Origin: Ascochyta rabiei
Taxonomy: Eukaryota > Ascomycota > Dothideomycetes > Pleosporales > Didymellaceae
Assembly (NCBI RefSeq): GCF_004011695.2
Contig: NC_082409.1
Location: 434,001 to 498,000, forward strand
DNA length: 64,000 nucleotides
Direction: 5' to 3'
In this document: positions 9,218 to 20,854 of the stretch, piece by piece
How positions within the stretch are numbered: the first letter of the stretch is position 1
Layout: every line of letters begins with the position of its first letter
The notes under the pieces: model-generated
What the model was told of the DNA's origin: nothing
Seen by the model: the letters and a program-made list of their open reading frames with translations, nothing else
Database searches by the model: none
Program-made: the position numbers and the translations under genes

Positions 9218-11910
9218 ATGTCGACGCTCCTTCGCCGCACCCCCGGCCAGCTCGCACGTCTCTCGCGCACCACCAGCACATTCACAACCCGGACGCCCTT
9301 TGCATTACGGCGGCGGGTGCCTGTCCCGCAGTGTCTGTATGCCCAGCAGCGCGCGCGGCGCTTTGCGACGGGACCCGAGGAGCCCAGGAACGAGAAGAAG
9401 GATGAGCCGGCAGAGAAGACAGAAGGCCAGGTAGACGCGAGCAAGGATGGCAAGCCCGAGGAGAAGGCTGCGGCGGCCGACAGCAACATGTCGAAGCTGA
9501 CGCCCGAGGAGGAGAAGATGCTTGACCAGCTGGTCTCGTTTGTCTCCATGGGCGTGCCCAAGGCGCAGCAGCAGGCCGTCAAGGACGCCATGGCGGAAAT
9601 TAAGAAGACGGGCATTCCGCCAGAGCTGCGCGAGGAGATGGACAAGCTGGCCCGCGGCGAGAAGCTGGACCTCGCCACCGCCGCCAAGATCTCGCGCATG
9701 ACGACCAACATGGCCCGCCGCACCGCCGACCAGCAGCACTTCAAGACGGATGAGCCGCAGCAAAAGGCCGGCGCCCACGACCCGGGGCCAGCAGGACAGA
9801 AGGAGGGCAAGAAGGAGGGCGCCGGTGGCGGCATGCCGAACCCCATGGGCGGCGCCGATACCAACACGCTGATTGTCTCGGCTGTCCTTGCGTGGATCAC
9901 ATACAAGATGTTTGTCCCTAGCGAAGACACTAAGGAGATCACATGGCAGGAGTTCCGCACAACCTTCCTCGACAAGGGCCTTGTCGAGAAGATTGTCATC
10001 CTGAACGGCAACAAGGCAAAGGTCCACCTGCACCGCGAGGCCGTCGCTGGCATGTACCCGGACTCGCCCTCGGTCAACTCCAACTTCTATTACTACTTCA
10101 CCATTGGCTCCGTCGAGGCCTTCGAGCGCAAAATGGACGAAGCACAGTACGAGCTCGGCATCCCCAGCTCAGAGCGCATCCCCGTCGCCTACTCGAATGA
10201 GATCTCCTGGTTCGGTACATTCCTGTCCTTTGGCCCTACCATCTTGCTCCTCGGTTCGCTGTTCTATTTCACAAGACGCGCTGGTGGCGGTGGCGGTGGT
10301 AGCGGCGGTGTCTTTGGCATGGGCAAGAGCCGCGCTAAGAAGTTCAACCACGAGACCGACGTCAAGGTCAAGTTCGCCGACGTGGCTGGCATGGACGAGG
10401 CCAAGCAGGAGATCATGGAGTTTGTTTCCTTCCTCAAGGACCCTGGGCGATTCCAGAAGCTCGGCGCAAAGATTCCTCGCGGTGCTGTCCTGTCTGGTCC
10501 CCCCGGTACCGGTAAGACGCTGCTTGCCAAGGCTACGGCTGGCGAGTCTGGTGTGCCCTTCTTCAGTGTCAGCGGTTCCGAGTTCGTCGAGATGTTTGTA
10601 GGTGTCGGTGCTTCGCGAGTACGCGACTTGTTCGCCAATGCGCGCAAGAGCACACCCTGCATCATCTTCATTGACGAGATCGATGCCATTGGTCGATCGC
10701 GTTCGAAGCAGAACTTCGGTGGTGGCAACGACGAGCGTGAAGCCACACTGAACCAGATCTTGACAGAAATGGACGGCTTTAACACAACCGAGCAGGTCGT
10801 CGTTCTTGCTGGTACTAATCGACCTGATGTTCTCGATCAGGCGCTCATGCGTCCTGGCCGTTTCGACAGACACATCAACATCGACCGCCCGACAATGGAA
10901 GGCCGAGGTCAGATCTTTGGTGTGCATCTGAAGAAGATCATCACCAAGGAAGACATCGAGTTCCTCAAGGGCAGGTTGGCAGCTCTCACACCCGGATTCT
11001 CCGGTGCTGATATTGCCAACTGTGTCAACGAAGCAGCGCTGATCGGTAAGTGCTTGCTGTTCCTATCTTTGACTTCTTGTACTAACGAGCATTAGCCGCC
11101 CGTCATTCCGCCGACACAGTAACAATGGTCCATTTTGAGCAAGCCATCGAGCGTGTCATCGGTGGTCTTGAAAAGAAGTCTTTGGTACTTAAGCCCGAGG
11201 AGAAGAAGACGGTTGCCTACCACGAAGCCGGTCACGCTATCTGCGGTTGGTACTTCAAATACGCCGACCCGCTTCTCAAGGTCTCCATTATCCCCCGTGG
11301 CCAAGGTGCTCTTGGATATGCCCAGTACCTCCCTGCTGGCGACACATACCTGATGAACGTGCACCAGCTGATGGACCGCATGGCTATGACACTCGGCGGT
11401 CGTGTGTCTGAGGAGTTGCACTTCGACACTGTTACATCCGGTGCCTCGGACGATTTCCGCAAGGTCACGCAGATGGCTACCGCAATGGTGACCAAGTGGG
11501 GCATGACAAAGAAGATCGGATACATCTACTTTGACGACGACAACCAGCAATCTCAGTTCCAGAAGCCCTTCTCTGAAGAAACAGCAAAGAACATCGACTC
11601 GGAAGTAAAGCGTATTGTGGACGAAGCGTACAAGCAATGCCGCGATCTGTTGGAAGAGAAGAAGGTTGAGGTTGGTCTTGTGGCTGAGGAGCTGCTGAAG
11701 AAGGAGATGCTTGGCCGCGAAGACATGATCAGATTGCTGGGTAAGAGGCCGTTCGAGGACCCGCAGGACTTCCACAAGTACTTCAGCGGCGAATTTGGAA
11801 AGGCCCCAGGGCTTATGGAACCCAAGGGCGAGACAGGGACAAAGGGGCCGCTGGTTCCCCCGGCGCCTGCTACATTCAAAGCTATTGAGGAGCCGAGGCA
11901 TCACATCTAA
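9218..11910 (+). CDS. YTA12: Mitochondrial inner-membrane m-AAA protease (AFG3/YTA12 family), 2 exons
   Basis: ATP-dependent zinc metalloprotease that degrades misfolded inner-membrane proteins and processes mitochondrial precursors. Exons 9218-11045 and 11096-11910 are joined across a 50-bp intron with GTAAGT, an ACTAAC branch-like site and TTAG; the product is 880 residues. The N-terminus is rich in Arg, Ser and Thr ([20 protein letters not shown]), a mitochondrial presequence. Then follow a charged region, a membrane segment near 210-228, the FtsH-extracellular-type domain, a second membrane segment near 330-350, the Walker A motif GPPGTGKT near 427, Walker B IIFIDEID, and the zinc site HEAGH at about 652-656. 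Splicing restores the NEAALIAARH block. Whether this is the AFG3 or the YTA12 paralogue cannot be decided by eye. Complete and intact. Confidence 0.95.
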
Positions 11911-12199
11911 GACATTGCGATGTTTGGGTTGCGAAGTAGAATTTTCTTTTGTTCGTTCATACCACCGCAAGGCATGGCGTCGATTTTCCACTCCCGTGTT
12001 TCTCATGCCAGCGTGTAGCATATTCCAGAGTAGAGGTGTTCCATATCGATTGGGCGCTTGTATGTATTGTATGATATAGTCTGAGCAAGCCACCCACATT
12101 TGCAGCCACACATGCTTTCAATCGATGACCAACATCCCACGTGCTCTGCTGACTTGGATTGTCTTGTTAACAAGGACCACGAAATTAACCTTGACACCC

Positions 12200-12720
12200 A
12201 CATCGAATCAGACCAGTCTTTTGGCTATACATCGCCGGCAATACATACTTCCCCTACTCCGCTTTCGCACCACGTCGTCCCACTTGCCGATCCCACCTAT
12301 CATGCCTTGTTCGTCCACAGCCCAAGCACCACTCTCCACGCTCTCAACCCAATCCCGCAGCACACCAAGCAAACTCTGACCCGCCCAGCCCCTGTACGGC
12401 GTAAACTCCCCCTGGTACAACGTCAACTCTTCATCCTCGCTCCTCTACGCCTGCCTAGCACCTTCAACACAAGCCGCAGCCGGAAGCAGCAGTTTTACCT
12501 GATCTTACTTCTTGTCCACGTCCGCCAGGCACAGCCCCGCGCGGTACGTCCACGTCTTTGAGTTGGGTGACCAGAAGGCATGGGTGGGGTCGTGTCTTGC
12601 CTTTTCCGCAGCGCGTGCAATAGGTCATCTGCATCTACGAAGCTATTGACATAGTAGAAGAATGAGAAGGATCGATCAGCGGACTGGCGGGCTTATCTGA
12701 GGAAACAGATCAGGTCAGGT
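12200..12720 (-). pseudogene. Possible gene remnant with frame breaks
   Basis: Three protein-like stretches occur in order on the minus strand but not in one frame: RQSADRSFSFFYYVNSFVDA (with DDLLHAL following), then a +1 shifted DPTHAFWSPNSKTWTYRAG with LCLADVDKK running into a stop, then LYQGEFTPYRGWAGQSLLGV and LRDWVESVESGAWAVDEQG. Part of the discontinuity could be a short intron starting at the GTAAG after DKK, but the first shift has no obvious splice explanation. I recognise no family. Either a decayed gene or a small multi-exon gene whose structure I could not resolve. Confidence 0.3.
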
Positions 12721-13293
12721 GACAGGTCCTCACGGACAGCTTCCGCTTTTGCTGGACTATTCTCGTACTAGGTTTAGCATTGCGATCTGAATGCGTCTGC
12801 GCTGTACCCAGAGTGTATTTATCCATGGAGCAAAATCTCGTTGTGTAGTGTAAGATATCGTTCCACAATCATCCTGTGAGATGGCTGTTTGGTTTTATGT
12901 CAATTCGGGATAGTGGAGAGTGTTGGCTACGCTATTTTATCTTGACCTGAGGTTTAAATATATTAGGTATCAACTCCTGTTGTGCTCTGAAGGTTTGATC
13001 CAGGTACAAATGAAGCTAGGCTGGCGTTGCACGAGCCACGCCTGACAGGCAGCAGGCGCGAAATTCATTCAATTGCATCATTGTTCATCGGCCCAAACAC
13101 ATGCAGTGATGTGCATGACACGATGGTGCACAAGGTAACACAAGTTGTCCCACCATTGCCTTGTTATAGTACTCTTCTATGGTGCACCGAGTGGACACGC
13201 GGAAACCTGTACCGGATGAAGAAAGCTTTCGACACAGATCAAAGCAGTCCCCTATAGTAGGTTGTAACGAACGAAAACTACGTGCTGCTTGCT
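12721..13293. other. Intergenic
   Basis: No coding sequence, RNA gene or repeat recognised between the remnant and the stop of the F-box-like gene. Confidence 0.45.
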
Positions 13294-14127
13294 TCAAGAT
13301 TGCTCCCGAACTCCGAACTGAAACCTCTCTCTCAACAACCCTTCGACCTGCTCTACCCGCTGGAGAAGGCTGTGATTCACGTCTCCCCTTCCAAACCTCA
13401 AATGGTCAAATCCAATGACGCCGTCCGATTCGAAATTCACCCCGTGAGGTATTTGAAACTCCAACTGTGAGTTCCAAAAGTCCGCGTCGTTTTCCTCGAC
13501 GGGATCGAGAAATGTAGAAAGCGACCTGACAAACTTGACAACTGAGCATCGCACCTCGACATGAGTCAAGCGTTCAAATCCAAGGCTCTTCTGCGCGATT
13601 GCACTCACCGTCTCCCAGTCGTGAGGCTCGAGCCATATCATCAGCTTCACTTTTCTCATCAGCGGCCTCACAGATACTGGTGGACAGCCACGAGACATGC
13701 TTGATTCTTCCTGGCCCGAGAGGATGATGAAAGTGTTCTCGGCGAAGAACAGAAATCGGGATAAGTAGGCTATTTCCGGTGTCATACGCAAATAAGGGAA
13801 AAGAGACTCGCGCATCGCAGTGTTTGCGTTTGCAGGCCAGATTGCGGAAGGATAGATGACGTTGTGGCGGAGAATAGTGAGTTTGAGCTCAGTGGGAAGA
13901 GTGGACCAGCCGCGAGAGAAGCCTGAGGAAAGGACGCCGGAGGGCATTACATAAACTGGCGAGCGTGAGGAGAGGAGCATGGGCGCTTCGAGCGTAAGAG
14001 TGAAGCTCACGTTGTGTGGGTAGCTGACTCTAAGTGGGAAGGGCGATGCGATAGAGAAGCGGGCATGTGTGGGAATAGTCATCGGCCAGAAGACGTTGAC
14101 GACTTCTCGGGTATTGGATGGTGCCAT
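13294..14127 (-). CDS. F-box-like hypothetical protein
   Basis: Single-exon gene of 277 residues starting at the ATG 14127-14125. Near residue 75 it has WSTLPTELKLTILRHNVIYP, which matches the LP-x-E-L-x-x-I-L core of an F-box-like segment, followed by LRMTPEIAYLSRFLFFAENT. This arrangement is very common in lineage-expanded Dothideomycete proteins whose remainder has no recognised fold. F-box proteins normally link a substrate to the SCF ubiquitin ligase through Skp1, but such a role is not shown here. Residues 1-70, predicted beta-rich, precede the F-box-like part, which is unusual for a classical F-box protein and argues for caution. Confidence 0.7.
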   Translation of the reverse strand: MAPSNTREVVNVFWPMTIPTHARFSIASPFPLRVSYPHNVSFTLTLEAPMLLSSRSPVYVMPSGVLSSGFSRGWSTLPTELKLTILRHNVIYPSAIWPANANTAMRESLFPYLRMTPEIAYLSRFLFFAENTFIILSGQEESSMSRGCPPVSVRPLMRKVKLMIWLEPHDWETVSAIAQKSLGFERLTHVEVRCSVVKFVRSLSTFLDPVEENDADFWNSQLEFQIPHGVNFESDGVIGFDHLRFGRGDVNHSLLQRVEQVEGLLRERFQFGVREQS

Positions 14128-15214
14128 TTTCTCGGTTTACAGAGATGGGCGATGCGTCGGCCTGCGCAGGCAAGCACTGCTATTATATCACTACCAACAG
14201 GGATGGAGCAGTGGCCTGGTTTCATTTCGATTGCTACTATTCACAGATAATCTAGTTGTTTGTTAAAATACTGCGTGAACAACTTCTTCACTTTTCCAGT
14301 GGTGAATCGTTTCGAGGCCTCATTGACCTTGTGAACTTTTCAGGATAGCCATAGCTTTAAATGGCGTTATCAGCGACACCCAAGAAACAGCGCAACACAC
14401 TGACCTACAACATGACTCCCTGCGAAGATGACAAATCAAGGCCAGGAGATAAAGAAGTTTCTCCGTTACGCCATTTTTACGCCTTTTGTGCTCAAGAACC
14501 AGCGACCCTTATACATCACATCACCAGGTCCTATCCTAATCGACGACGTGTTCATCTCGTCGGCATCGCCCATATGTGTGGCGAATCCATGCCACGTTTC
14601 TATCACATCTACAGTGCCACTAAGTTCCGATTTTGTACGAGGGTGAGCCAAATCACCAAAAGAGCTCAAGTGGTACCTTCTTTCCTGATGCCTCCTCAGC
14701 TGCGAGATGAATGACGGTCTGTCTATTGAAGCATCTTACAAGAAGAACGCGCTCAAGGTACATATTAAGGAAATTCATATTCTCCGCTTCAACATGCTAC
14801 AGCGCCTTTTTGCCTACTTGCGTCCACCTCTCACCTTAAATTACCTCATCCAGAGGATCGAGGTACACATAAGTCCAGAAGCTAGCTATCAGTGGAACGT
14901 GCATCTCCTGGCAGAATGACACCGTGGAATATTAAAGCTGCACGCAGATCAGGACATTGGTCCAATCGGGCCCGATAGTCTGAGCTGCTGGCGCGCAGTT
15001 ACAGGAGCCAAAAGCGAGGTGATTGTCCATTCCAAGTGCAACTACCACCGAATGCGAAGTGAGGTATGCCGTGTAGAACAGAAAAGTATTGGCGAGAACA
15101 TGACAGTCTAGATGATCATCTAGTGCGCGATATTGATGCTTTTTAGGAATGAAGATGTGTCTAATTGGACCTGGTATCACTATATTATAGTCTAAAATGC
15201 AAACGCTAGCATAA
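14128..15214. other. Intergenic, about 1.1 kb
   Basis: Two short minus-strand open stretches (14669-14466 and 15180-14932) look weakly protein-like but match nothing I know and lack splice support. Nothing else recognised. Confidence 0.4.
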
Positions 15215-18200
15215 TCATACTTGAGACTTGCCCTTCTCAGAGGTCATCACATCATCAACAACAACAACAACAATAGGAGGAGTGACAACTGCAACATCCT
15301 TCTCAGCATCCTCAGTCTTCTTCTTCCTGAACAATCCTCCAATCTTAGAGAAACCCTTACCGATCCACCTATACACGATGACGACAGGGGTACCGACAAC
15401 ATGAGCGATGGCCGCGAACCAACGATCCGGGAAATATCTGATGGCGACAGCCCAGGGAATACAGATGAAACCAGTGATGATCGAGATCGCCCACTGGGTA
15501 CCATCGATACCGCCAGGCTTAATCTGGAAAGCACGACCGCCCACAAAGATAATCATGACCTGGAGTCCAATGATGAGAACGACGATGAAAGTGAAGAAAT
15601 GGTTGCGGTGGATGCCCTCGAAAATGTTGAGTTTGTTGTCCAAGCGCCTGTTATTGAAAATGTTGAAGATCTGCATCCAAACAAAGCTGTTGAAAATAAC
15701 AGTATCGAGCTCAAGCTTCTTGTTGGGGTCCGAGAGGTCGTAGCCGAGGATGTCGCCGCCAGCGAAGTAGAGAACAAAGATCACGGTGAGCTTGTAAATA
15801 TTTTGACCGGTGATTTGCTTCCACATCGTGGTGGTGATGAGTGGCTTGTCCCTGCCTTGAGGAAGACGGTTAAGGATACGCTCGGTAGGTGGGTCGGTAG
15901 CGAGGGCAAGAGCAGCGAAAGTGTCCATGATGAGGTTGACCCAGAGTAACTGGACGGCCTTGAGAGCAGGCTTCATCTCGTCGTCGTAGACTGCTGTGAC
16001 AAATGCCAGCAAGACAGCGGTGATGTTGACGGTGATCTGGAACTGCAAGAACTTCTGGACAGCATCGTTCACGGCTCGTCCCCACATAAGCGCGGTGATG
16101 ATCGATGCAAAGTTGTCATCCATAAGGATAATAGCTGATGCCTCTTTAGCAACCTCAGTACCTGAGATGCCCATAGAGAATCCGATATTTGCGGCTTTGA
16201 GAGCAGGTGCGTCGTTGGTGCCATCACCTGTGACTGCGACGATCTCACCAAGAGCTTTGAGGCGCACGACCAGAACCCTCTTGTCTTCGGGCGAGGAACG
16301 TGCAAGAACCTGAAGGCGAGGAATGACTTCGTCCATCTCAGATTCGGAAAGACGACGGAATTCAGGTCCTTCCATAACCACACCGCCCTCTGTATAGATG
16401 TTACATTCAGTCGCAATTGCTCGTGCGGTTTGCATGTTGTCGCCTGTCACCATGCGAACAGTGACACCAGCGCCTTGAGCTTTACGGACAGCCTCCGGCA
16501 CACCGGGACGAACGGGATCCTGAATACCAACTATACCGAAGAACACAAGGTTACGTAGGATGGACGTGAAGTCGATACTGCCGGTCTCAGTGAAGCTGGC
16601 GTTTGCTGGAGGCCACTGAGTGTACTCTTGGTAGACAAGACCAATGGTTCTCAGTGACTTGTTGGCAAACTCGCCGATGGTGGAAAGCACTACTTGGCGG
16701 CCATCCTCAGAAAGTGGCTCGGTCTGGAGGGTCGCAAAACTGGCTTGCTCAGAGCACATTTTAAGGAGGATCTCGGAAGCTCCCTTGGCAACGAGACGGT
16801 AGCCGCCAGTCTTGAGCTTGACGACTGCGGCCATACATTTCTTGCTCGAGTCAAAGGGCATCATGTAAACGATCTCTTCGTTGTCGCGGGCTTCGGATAG
16901 TGACGTGAGTCCAAGATGGTCCTTGGCTAGCTGCAACAGAGCTGTTTCGGTTTTGGAACCAATAAAAACTTGCCTGCCCTCTTCTTCCCCCTCGAAAGCG
17001 GTAGAATTGATAGCAATTGACTGGACGAGTAGCTCCTTGGCAGCTGGAGCGACGTTCGATGCCCATGACGAAATGCTTGAGTTGGCCTCAGTGTCAGACT
17101 GCGCAAAGCTAGCAGAGCCAAATCTTCCAGCCACGACTGTCATTTTGTTCGTGGTGAGTGTTCCTGTCTTGTCTGAGCAGATCGCTGTAGCGTTGCCCAT
17201 TGTCTCACAAGCTCGCAAAACACGAACAAGATTATTTTCCTTGAGCATCCTTGTGGTCGCAAAAGCCAGAGCGAGGGTAACAGCAAGGGGTAGCCCTTCG
17301 GGTACTGCAACGACGATTATAGTGACTGCAACAATCAAAATATCCATGAAGGCGGATCCCTTAGCACTGGGCGTGCGAGTGTCGCCAGAGAGACCGCCAA
17401 TGAAGCGGAAGAGAAGAATGAAGAACAAGATACCGGCAGCAGCGCTACCAATCTTAGAGATGGCAACAGCAAGACCCCCGAGTTTCTCTTGGAGGGGTGT
17501 AGCCTCCATATCGGTACGGACGGACATCATAATCTTGCCGAAAGAGCTGTGAACACCGACAGATGTTGTGATGTAGGTGCCAACACCCTCGTTCACTTTG
17601 GCACCCGAAATGATGAAAGGATCGAGCCCCTTGTGCGACTGGCCGTTCTCCAAAGCCTTCATGACCATGGCGCCGGGCGTCTTGCGGATAGCGTCCGATT
17701 CTCCTGTGGCAGAAGACTCGTCGCATCTCACATCGTGACCCTCGATGAAAATACCGTCGACGGGAACGACATCACCAGGCTCCATGTGGATGATATCTCC
17801 GGCGAGGACATCGTATACGCTGATCATGGTGGCTTTTCCTGACCGTGTGACCTTGATCTCGCGCTCTTCCTTCTTCGCATTGAGTCGAACGAAAGCCTGC
17901 TCTTTCTGCCAATCGTTTACAGCTGTCACCAGGACGACAATGATGATGGCAATACAGATAGCGAGGCCCTCCACCCAGTCGACTGGTGTTGGTGAGCCGG
18001 GTGGGTGCTCCGCACCAAAAGTTTCGTAGAGACCAAGAGCTAACGAGATAGCGGCGGCGACAGTGAGTACAATAAGAACTGTGTCGTTGTACGCGTTCCA
18101 GATGAGCCTCCATAAGGGTGTGGCTTTCTTGGGAGGTAAAACATTGCGTCCATAGACGCGTTTCCGGTCTTCGAAGGGCTGTCCGCCAATGTGTGCTTGT

Positions 18201-18631
18201 TCAACCTTCTTATCCACAGATGTGCCATACACAGCCTGGTCAAATGTGACTCGCTGAAGTGCAGCTGCCTCGTCGATACTAAGGCCAGAATGTGTGTCTG
18301 ATTGAAGTCCGTGTGCGATACCTTGTACACCGCCTAGAGCCTGGAAAGCAGGCAACGACTTTGGGTTCAGGAGTTTGTTTAGTTGTCCTGGTGAGAAAGC
18401 AAAGGGGTTATTGTCGACTGCGAAATCGGCCTCTGTCCCAGGGTCTGGTCGTAAGGCAGATTCAGGGTCTTGTACTGCCGTCGACGCGTTACTAGGTGAG
18501 ATGTCCGACAACGGCGATACTGGTGTGCGAAATGGATCGGATGTGGCCGAGGAGATAGTATCGGTGTTACTTAGAGCCCGCTGTCGAGTATTCACCTGAA
18601 GCGTGGGAGGTGCGAGCTTTCCGCTCTCCAT
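15215..18631 (-). CDS. PMC1: P-type Ca2+-ATPase, PMCA/PMC1 type
   Basis: Pumps cytosolic Ca2+ into the vacuole (or out of the cell) at the cost of ATP. The frame is open 9 codons further 5', but the first ATG is 18631-18629, giving 1138 residues in one exon. Hallmarks in order: the actuator TGES near 308, PEGLP in M4 near 443 (Ca2+ site), the phosphorylation motif DKTGTLT near 486, the hinge GDGTNDAPAL near 801, then M5-M10 including NLIMDTFAALALATDPPTE. The N-terminus is long, Ser/Thr/Pro-rich and carries a GVQGIAHGLQ segment typical of PMCA N-termini; the C-terminal tail is short and basic then Val-rich, without a clear calmodulin-binding helix. In yeast, PMC1 is induced through calcineurin and Crz1; see the candidate site at 18904. 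Intact. Confidence 0.95.
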   Translation of the reverse strand: MESGKLAPPTLQVNTRQRALSNTDTISSATSDPFRTPVSPLSDISPSNASTAVQDPESALRPDPGTEADFAVDNNPFAFSPGQLNKLLNPKSLPAFQALGGVQGIAHGLQSDTHSGLSIDEAAALQRVTFDQAVYGTSVDKKVEQAHIGGQPFEDRKRVYGRNVLPPKKATPLWRLIWNAYNDTVLIVLTVAAAISLALGLYETFGAEHPPGSPTPVDWVEGLAICIAIIIVVLVTAVNDWQKEQAFVRLNAKKEEREIKVTRSGKATMISVYDVLAGDIIHMEPGDVVPVDGIFIEGHDVRCDESSATGESDAIRKTPGAMVMKALENGQSHKGLDPFIISGAKVNEGVGTYITTSVGVHSSFGKIMMSVRTDMEATPLQEKLGGLAVAISKIGSAAAGILFFILLFRFIGGLSGDTRTPSAKGSAFMDILIVAVTIIVVAVPEGLPLAVTLALAFATTRMLKENNLVRVLRACETMGNATAICSDKTGTLTTNKMTVVAGRFGSASFAQSDTEANSSISSWASNVAPAAKELLVQSIAINSTAFEGEEEGRQVFIGSKTETALLQLAKDHLGLTSLSEARDNEEIVYMMPFDSSKKCMAAVVKLKTGGYRLVAKGASEILLKMCSEQASFATLQTEPLSEDGRQVVLSTIGEFANKSLRTIGLVYQEYTQWPPANASFTETGSIDFTSILRNLVFFGIVGIQDPVRPGVPEAVRKAQGAGVTVRMVTGDNMQTARAIATECNIYTEGGVVMEGPEFRRLSESEMDEVIPRLQVLARSSPEDKRVLVVRLKALGEIVAVTGDGTNDAPALKAANIGFSMGISGTEVAKEASAIILMDDNFASIITALMWGRAVNDAVQKFLQFQITVNITAVLLAFVTAVYDDEMKPALKAVQLLWVNLIMDTFAALALATDPPTERILNRLPQGRDKPLITTTMWKQITGQNIYKLTVIFVLYFAGGDILGYDLSDPNKKLELDTVIFNSFVWMQIFNIFNNRRLDNKLNIFEGIHRNHFFTFIVVLIIGLQVMIIFVGGRAFQIKPGGIDGTQWAISIITGFICIPWAVAIRYFPDRWFAAIAHVVGTPVVIVYRWIGKGFSKIGGLFRKKKTEDAEKDVAVVTPPIVVVVVDDVMTSEKGKSQV

Positions 18632-18903
18632 GATAGACGACTGGGTTGGCAAAGCCAAAGGAGATTAAATCTGGAGCAGATATAATAGATTCAGTCGAGC
18701 TTGAGGGTGCTGTAGATAGCACAAGGTATCAGGCTGATGGTGATCGGTGTATGTCTGACTGCGTAGAGCGCAGCGCTTTGAGGGGCATATTCTTTCAAGG
18801 AGGCTGTGTATGTTCGCCTGCCTCCAAGCGCTACTTGGCTCTTGTGCGTCATTTAGCTGCCTTCTGGATAAACGCTCAGCGTATCCAGTTTCAGGCTGGG
18901 CAT

Positions 18904-18911
18904 TGCGCCCC
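18904..18911 (-). promoter_or_regulatory. Candidate calcineurin-dependent response element
   Basis: The minus strand reads GGGGCGCA, which fits the yeast Crz1 consensus GNGGC(G/T)CA, about 273 bp before the PMC1 start. One 8-bp match in a promoter-sized region can occur by chance. Confidence 0.3.
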
Positions 18912-20437
18912 ACGGCCGCTCTGCGGTCTTGACCTACTTCGATCTAGAAAACATTGAGCGGGGCGTCGCTGCAAGTCCAGATCTGAACGATTTCCTGCTT
19001 GGTTGTTACCTTGATCGTCACTATGTACAGCGGCGGCCAAGAAGTAGCCATGGGTGATTGTTGGTTGAATTGGGTTGGGAAAGCTCTCGACCGTGGATGC
19101 CCAGGCGACAAGAACACCGGCGCCTTGTCGGGGGCAGTGCAAAAATTGTGTGACGGCATGGCAACTCGGCGTCCCTCGTGCCTACCGTTTCGGCGGCAAG
19201 AGTTTGAAGAACAGGTCACTGAAAACTCTACGAGGATGCTGCGGTAAGATGGAAGCCATACTGAGGTACGAATAGGGTGTCGATGATGGCATGCTAGGCA
19301 AAACTGGCATAGCAATATGATTGGCCACTGAATTATTTAGCCACCGCCATGCTTTCGCCACTATCTGTCAACCAATCACGAACGATACATCTTGGCATTC
19401 CAGAAGACGATTCAACGTCTTATCAGGTGATCAGGATAGTGGCACAGGCACCCAGCCACTCCGCCACACTTGCTGTTGTCTTGATGTGATTAGAACATGA
19501 TTATTCGCACGTACTTAGAAAGGGCCTCGTCTGGTATCTGCTAATCATCCTGGCTTGTCAGACGACGCAGGGCGCAGCATTAGTACGTGCCACTCGATAT
19601 CAGTCCTGGTTAGACACCCCATCCCAAAGCCTTAGTGTAATACGATCAGGGCAACCTCGCCCCGTCAAATTTGTTGAACTGAAGACAAAATGTGACTCAC
19701 CGAAAATATTGCGTTTCACCAGAGTTGAACTTTCAAGTCCCGAATCAAAAGTGTAGATAGTAAATTTTGCCACTTGCGAACCTCGATGACATCCTCATTT
19801 CGGTTTAAAAAGCACATTTATTTCAAGAGAGTCGTCTGCAGTCGTGGCGCAGGGGACGCGAGCGCCGGAAGGACTGGACGTCACTAGTTGGGGCAGTGTC
19901 GATAGTGTGAGGGCGGAACCAGAATCCAGCCTAGAGTTTGGTAGACTCCGGCCCAAGACATCAATCTCACCAGGTATCGTCTGCCTCATACTCAAACACT
20001 GACCAGGGGCCAGCGAGCTTATCCTACTAACGAGGTCGGCTGTGAGTGCTCTTCGCTTTCGTCAAGGTGCCTTCCACCAGATTTTATAATGGTCTCTGGC
20101 GATTTTGCAAGCTGCAAGTCTGCCAACATTTAGTTATACAACCGCGAGAACTACACGCATCCTGCAATTTCAAAAACTGTGCAAAGCTAAATTTACTGAC
20201 CGGCTTTTTGTAAGCTTCGGAGACACCGGAGGCGAGCATAACATATGCGGCTCGTAGCCTAGCCGGCCGTGCTTGGCTCGGCGGTGGGTGAGATGAGACC
20301 GTCAGAGGTTTCATGTAATCTTTTATGCGCTCTCTGCTGAATTTTGTTCCCAAATTGTGAGCGACCCATAGAAACAATGCCTACTCAAGGAACTCATGTT
20401 TTTTTAAGCGAGCTCTGATCCGGCATACAACGCCGTT

Positions 20438-20854
20438 CTACTGGAATCGTACAAGTTTCCTTGATTCTGAACTGACAAGATCATCAAATTCAGACAGTAG
20501 ATGGTGAGTCTTCATTCTAAGGTTCTGAAGCAAGTCTGGAAGCACAATGTTCCAGTGATTTTCAGAGTAAAACATTCCGTTTCGAGTATGAGAACACCAG
20601 TAGCCAACGTGACTACAATCACACGCCTTGGAGATCTTGTTGCTTGCTTCTGGAAGGTTCCATGCAAACTGAAGCCTCCTAGCAAGCACTCCACGCAAGC
20701 TGTTTGTACTGTGAAGGGTCTCGTAGCTCACTGTCCCAGGAAATTTTCTCAGGCCGTTAAGCTGCGGAACCATGGGAACCTCAGATAGGATTGCATCTTG
20801 CATGAAGGAACAGAAATCCAATCTTCGTACTTGGTTGTTTGTGGCATCCGTCAT
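20438..20854 (-). CDS. Doubtful hypothetical protein
   Basis: An ATG-initiated frame of 138 codons in an otherwise empty region. It reads MTDATNNQVRRLDFCSFMQD at its start and has a segment YWCSHTRNGMFYSENHWNIV. There is no signal peptide, membrane segment or known motif, and no neighbour suggests a role. It could be a real orphan gene or a chance frame; I lean to chance. Confidence 0.2.
   Translation of the reverse strand: MTDATNNQVRRLDFCSFMQDAILSEVPMVPQLNGLRKFPGTVSYETLHSTNSLRGVLARRLQFAWNLPEASNKISKACDCSHVGYWCSHTRNGMFYSENHWNIVLPDLLQNLRMKTHHLLSEFDDLVSSESRKLVRFQ

Noticed and set aside
9055..10083. 342-codon minus-strand frame opposite the m-AAA protease
   Set aside because: Antisense shadow caused by strong codon bias of the real gene.
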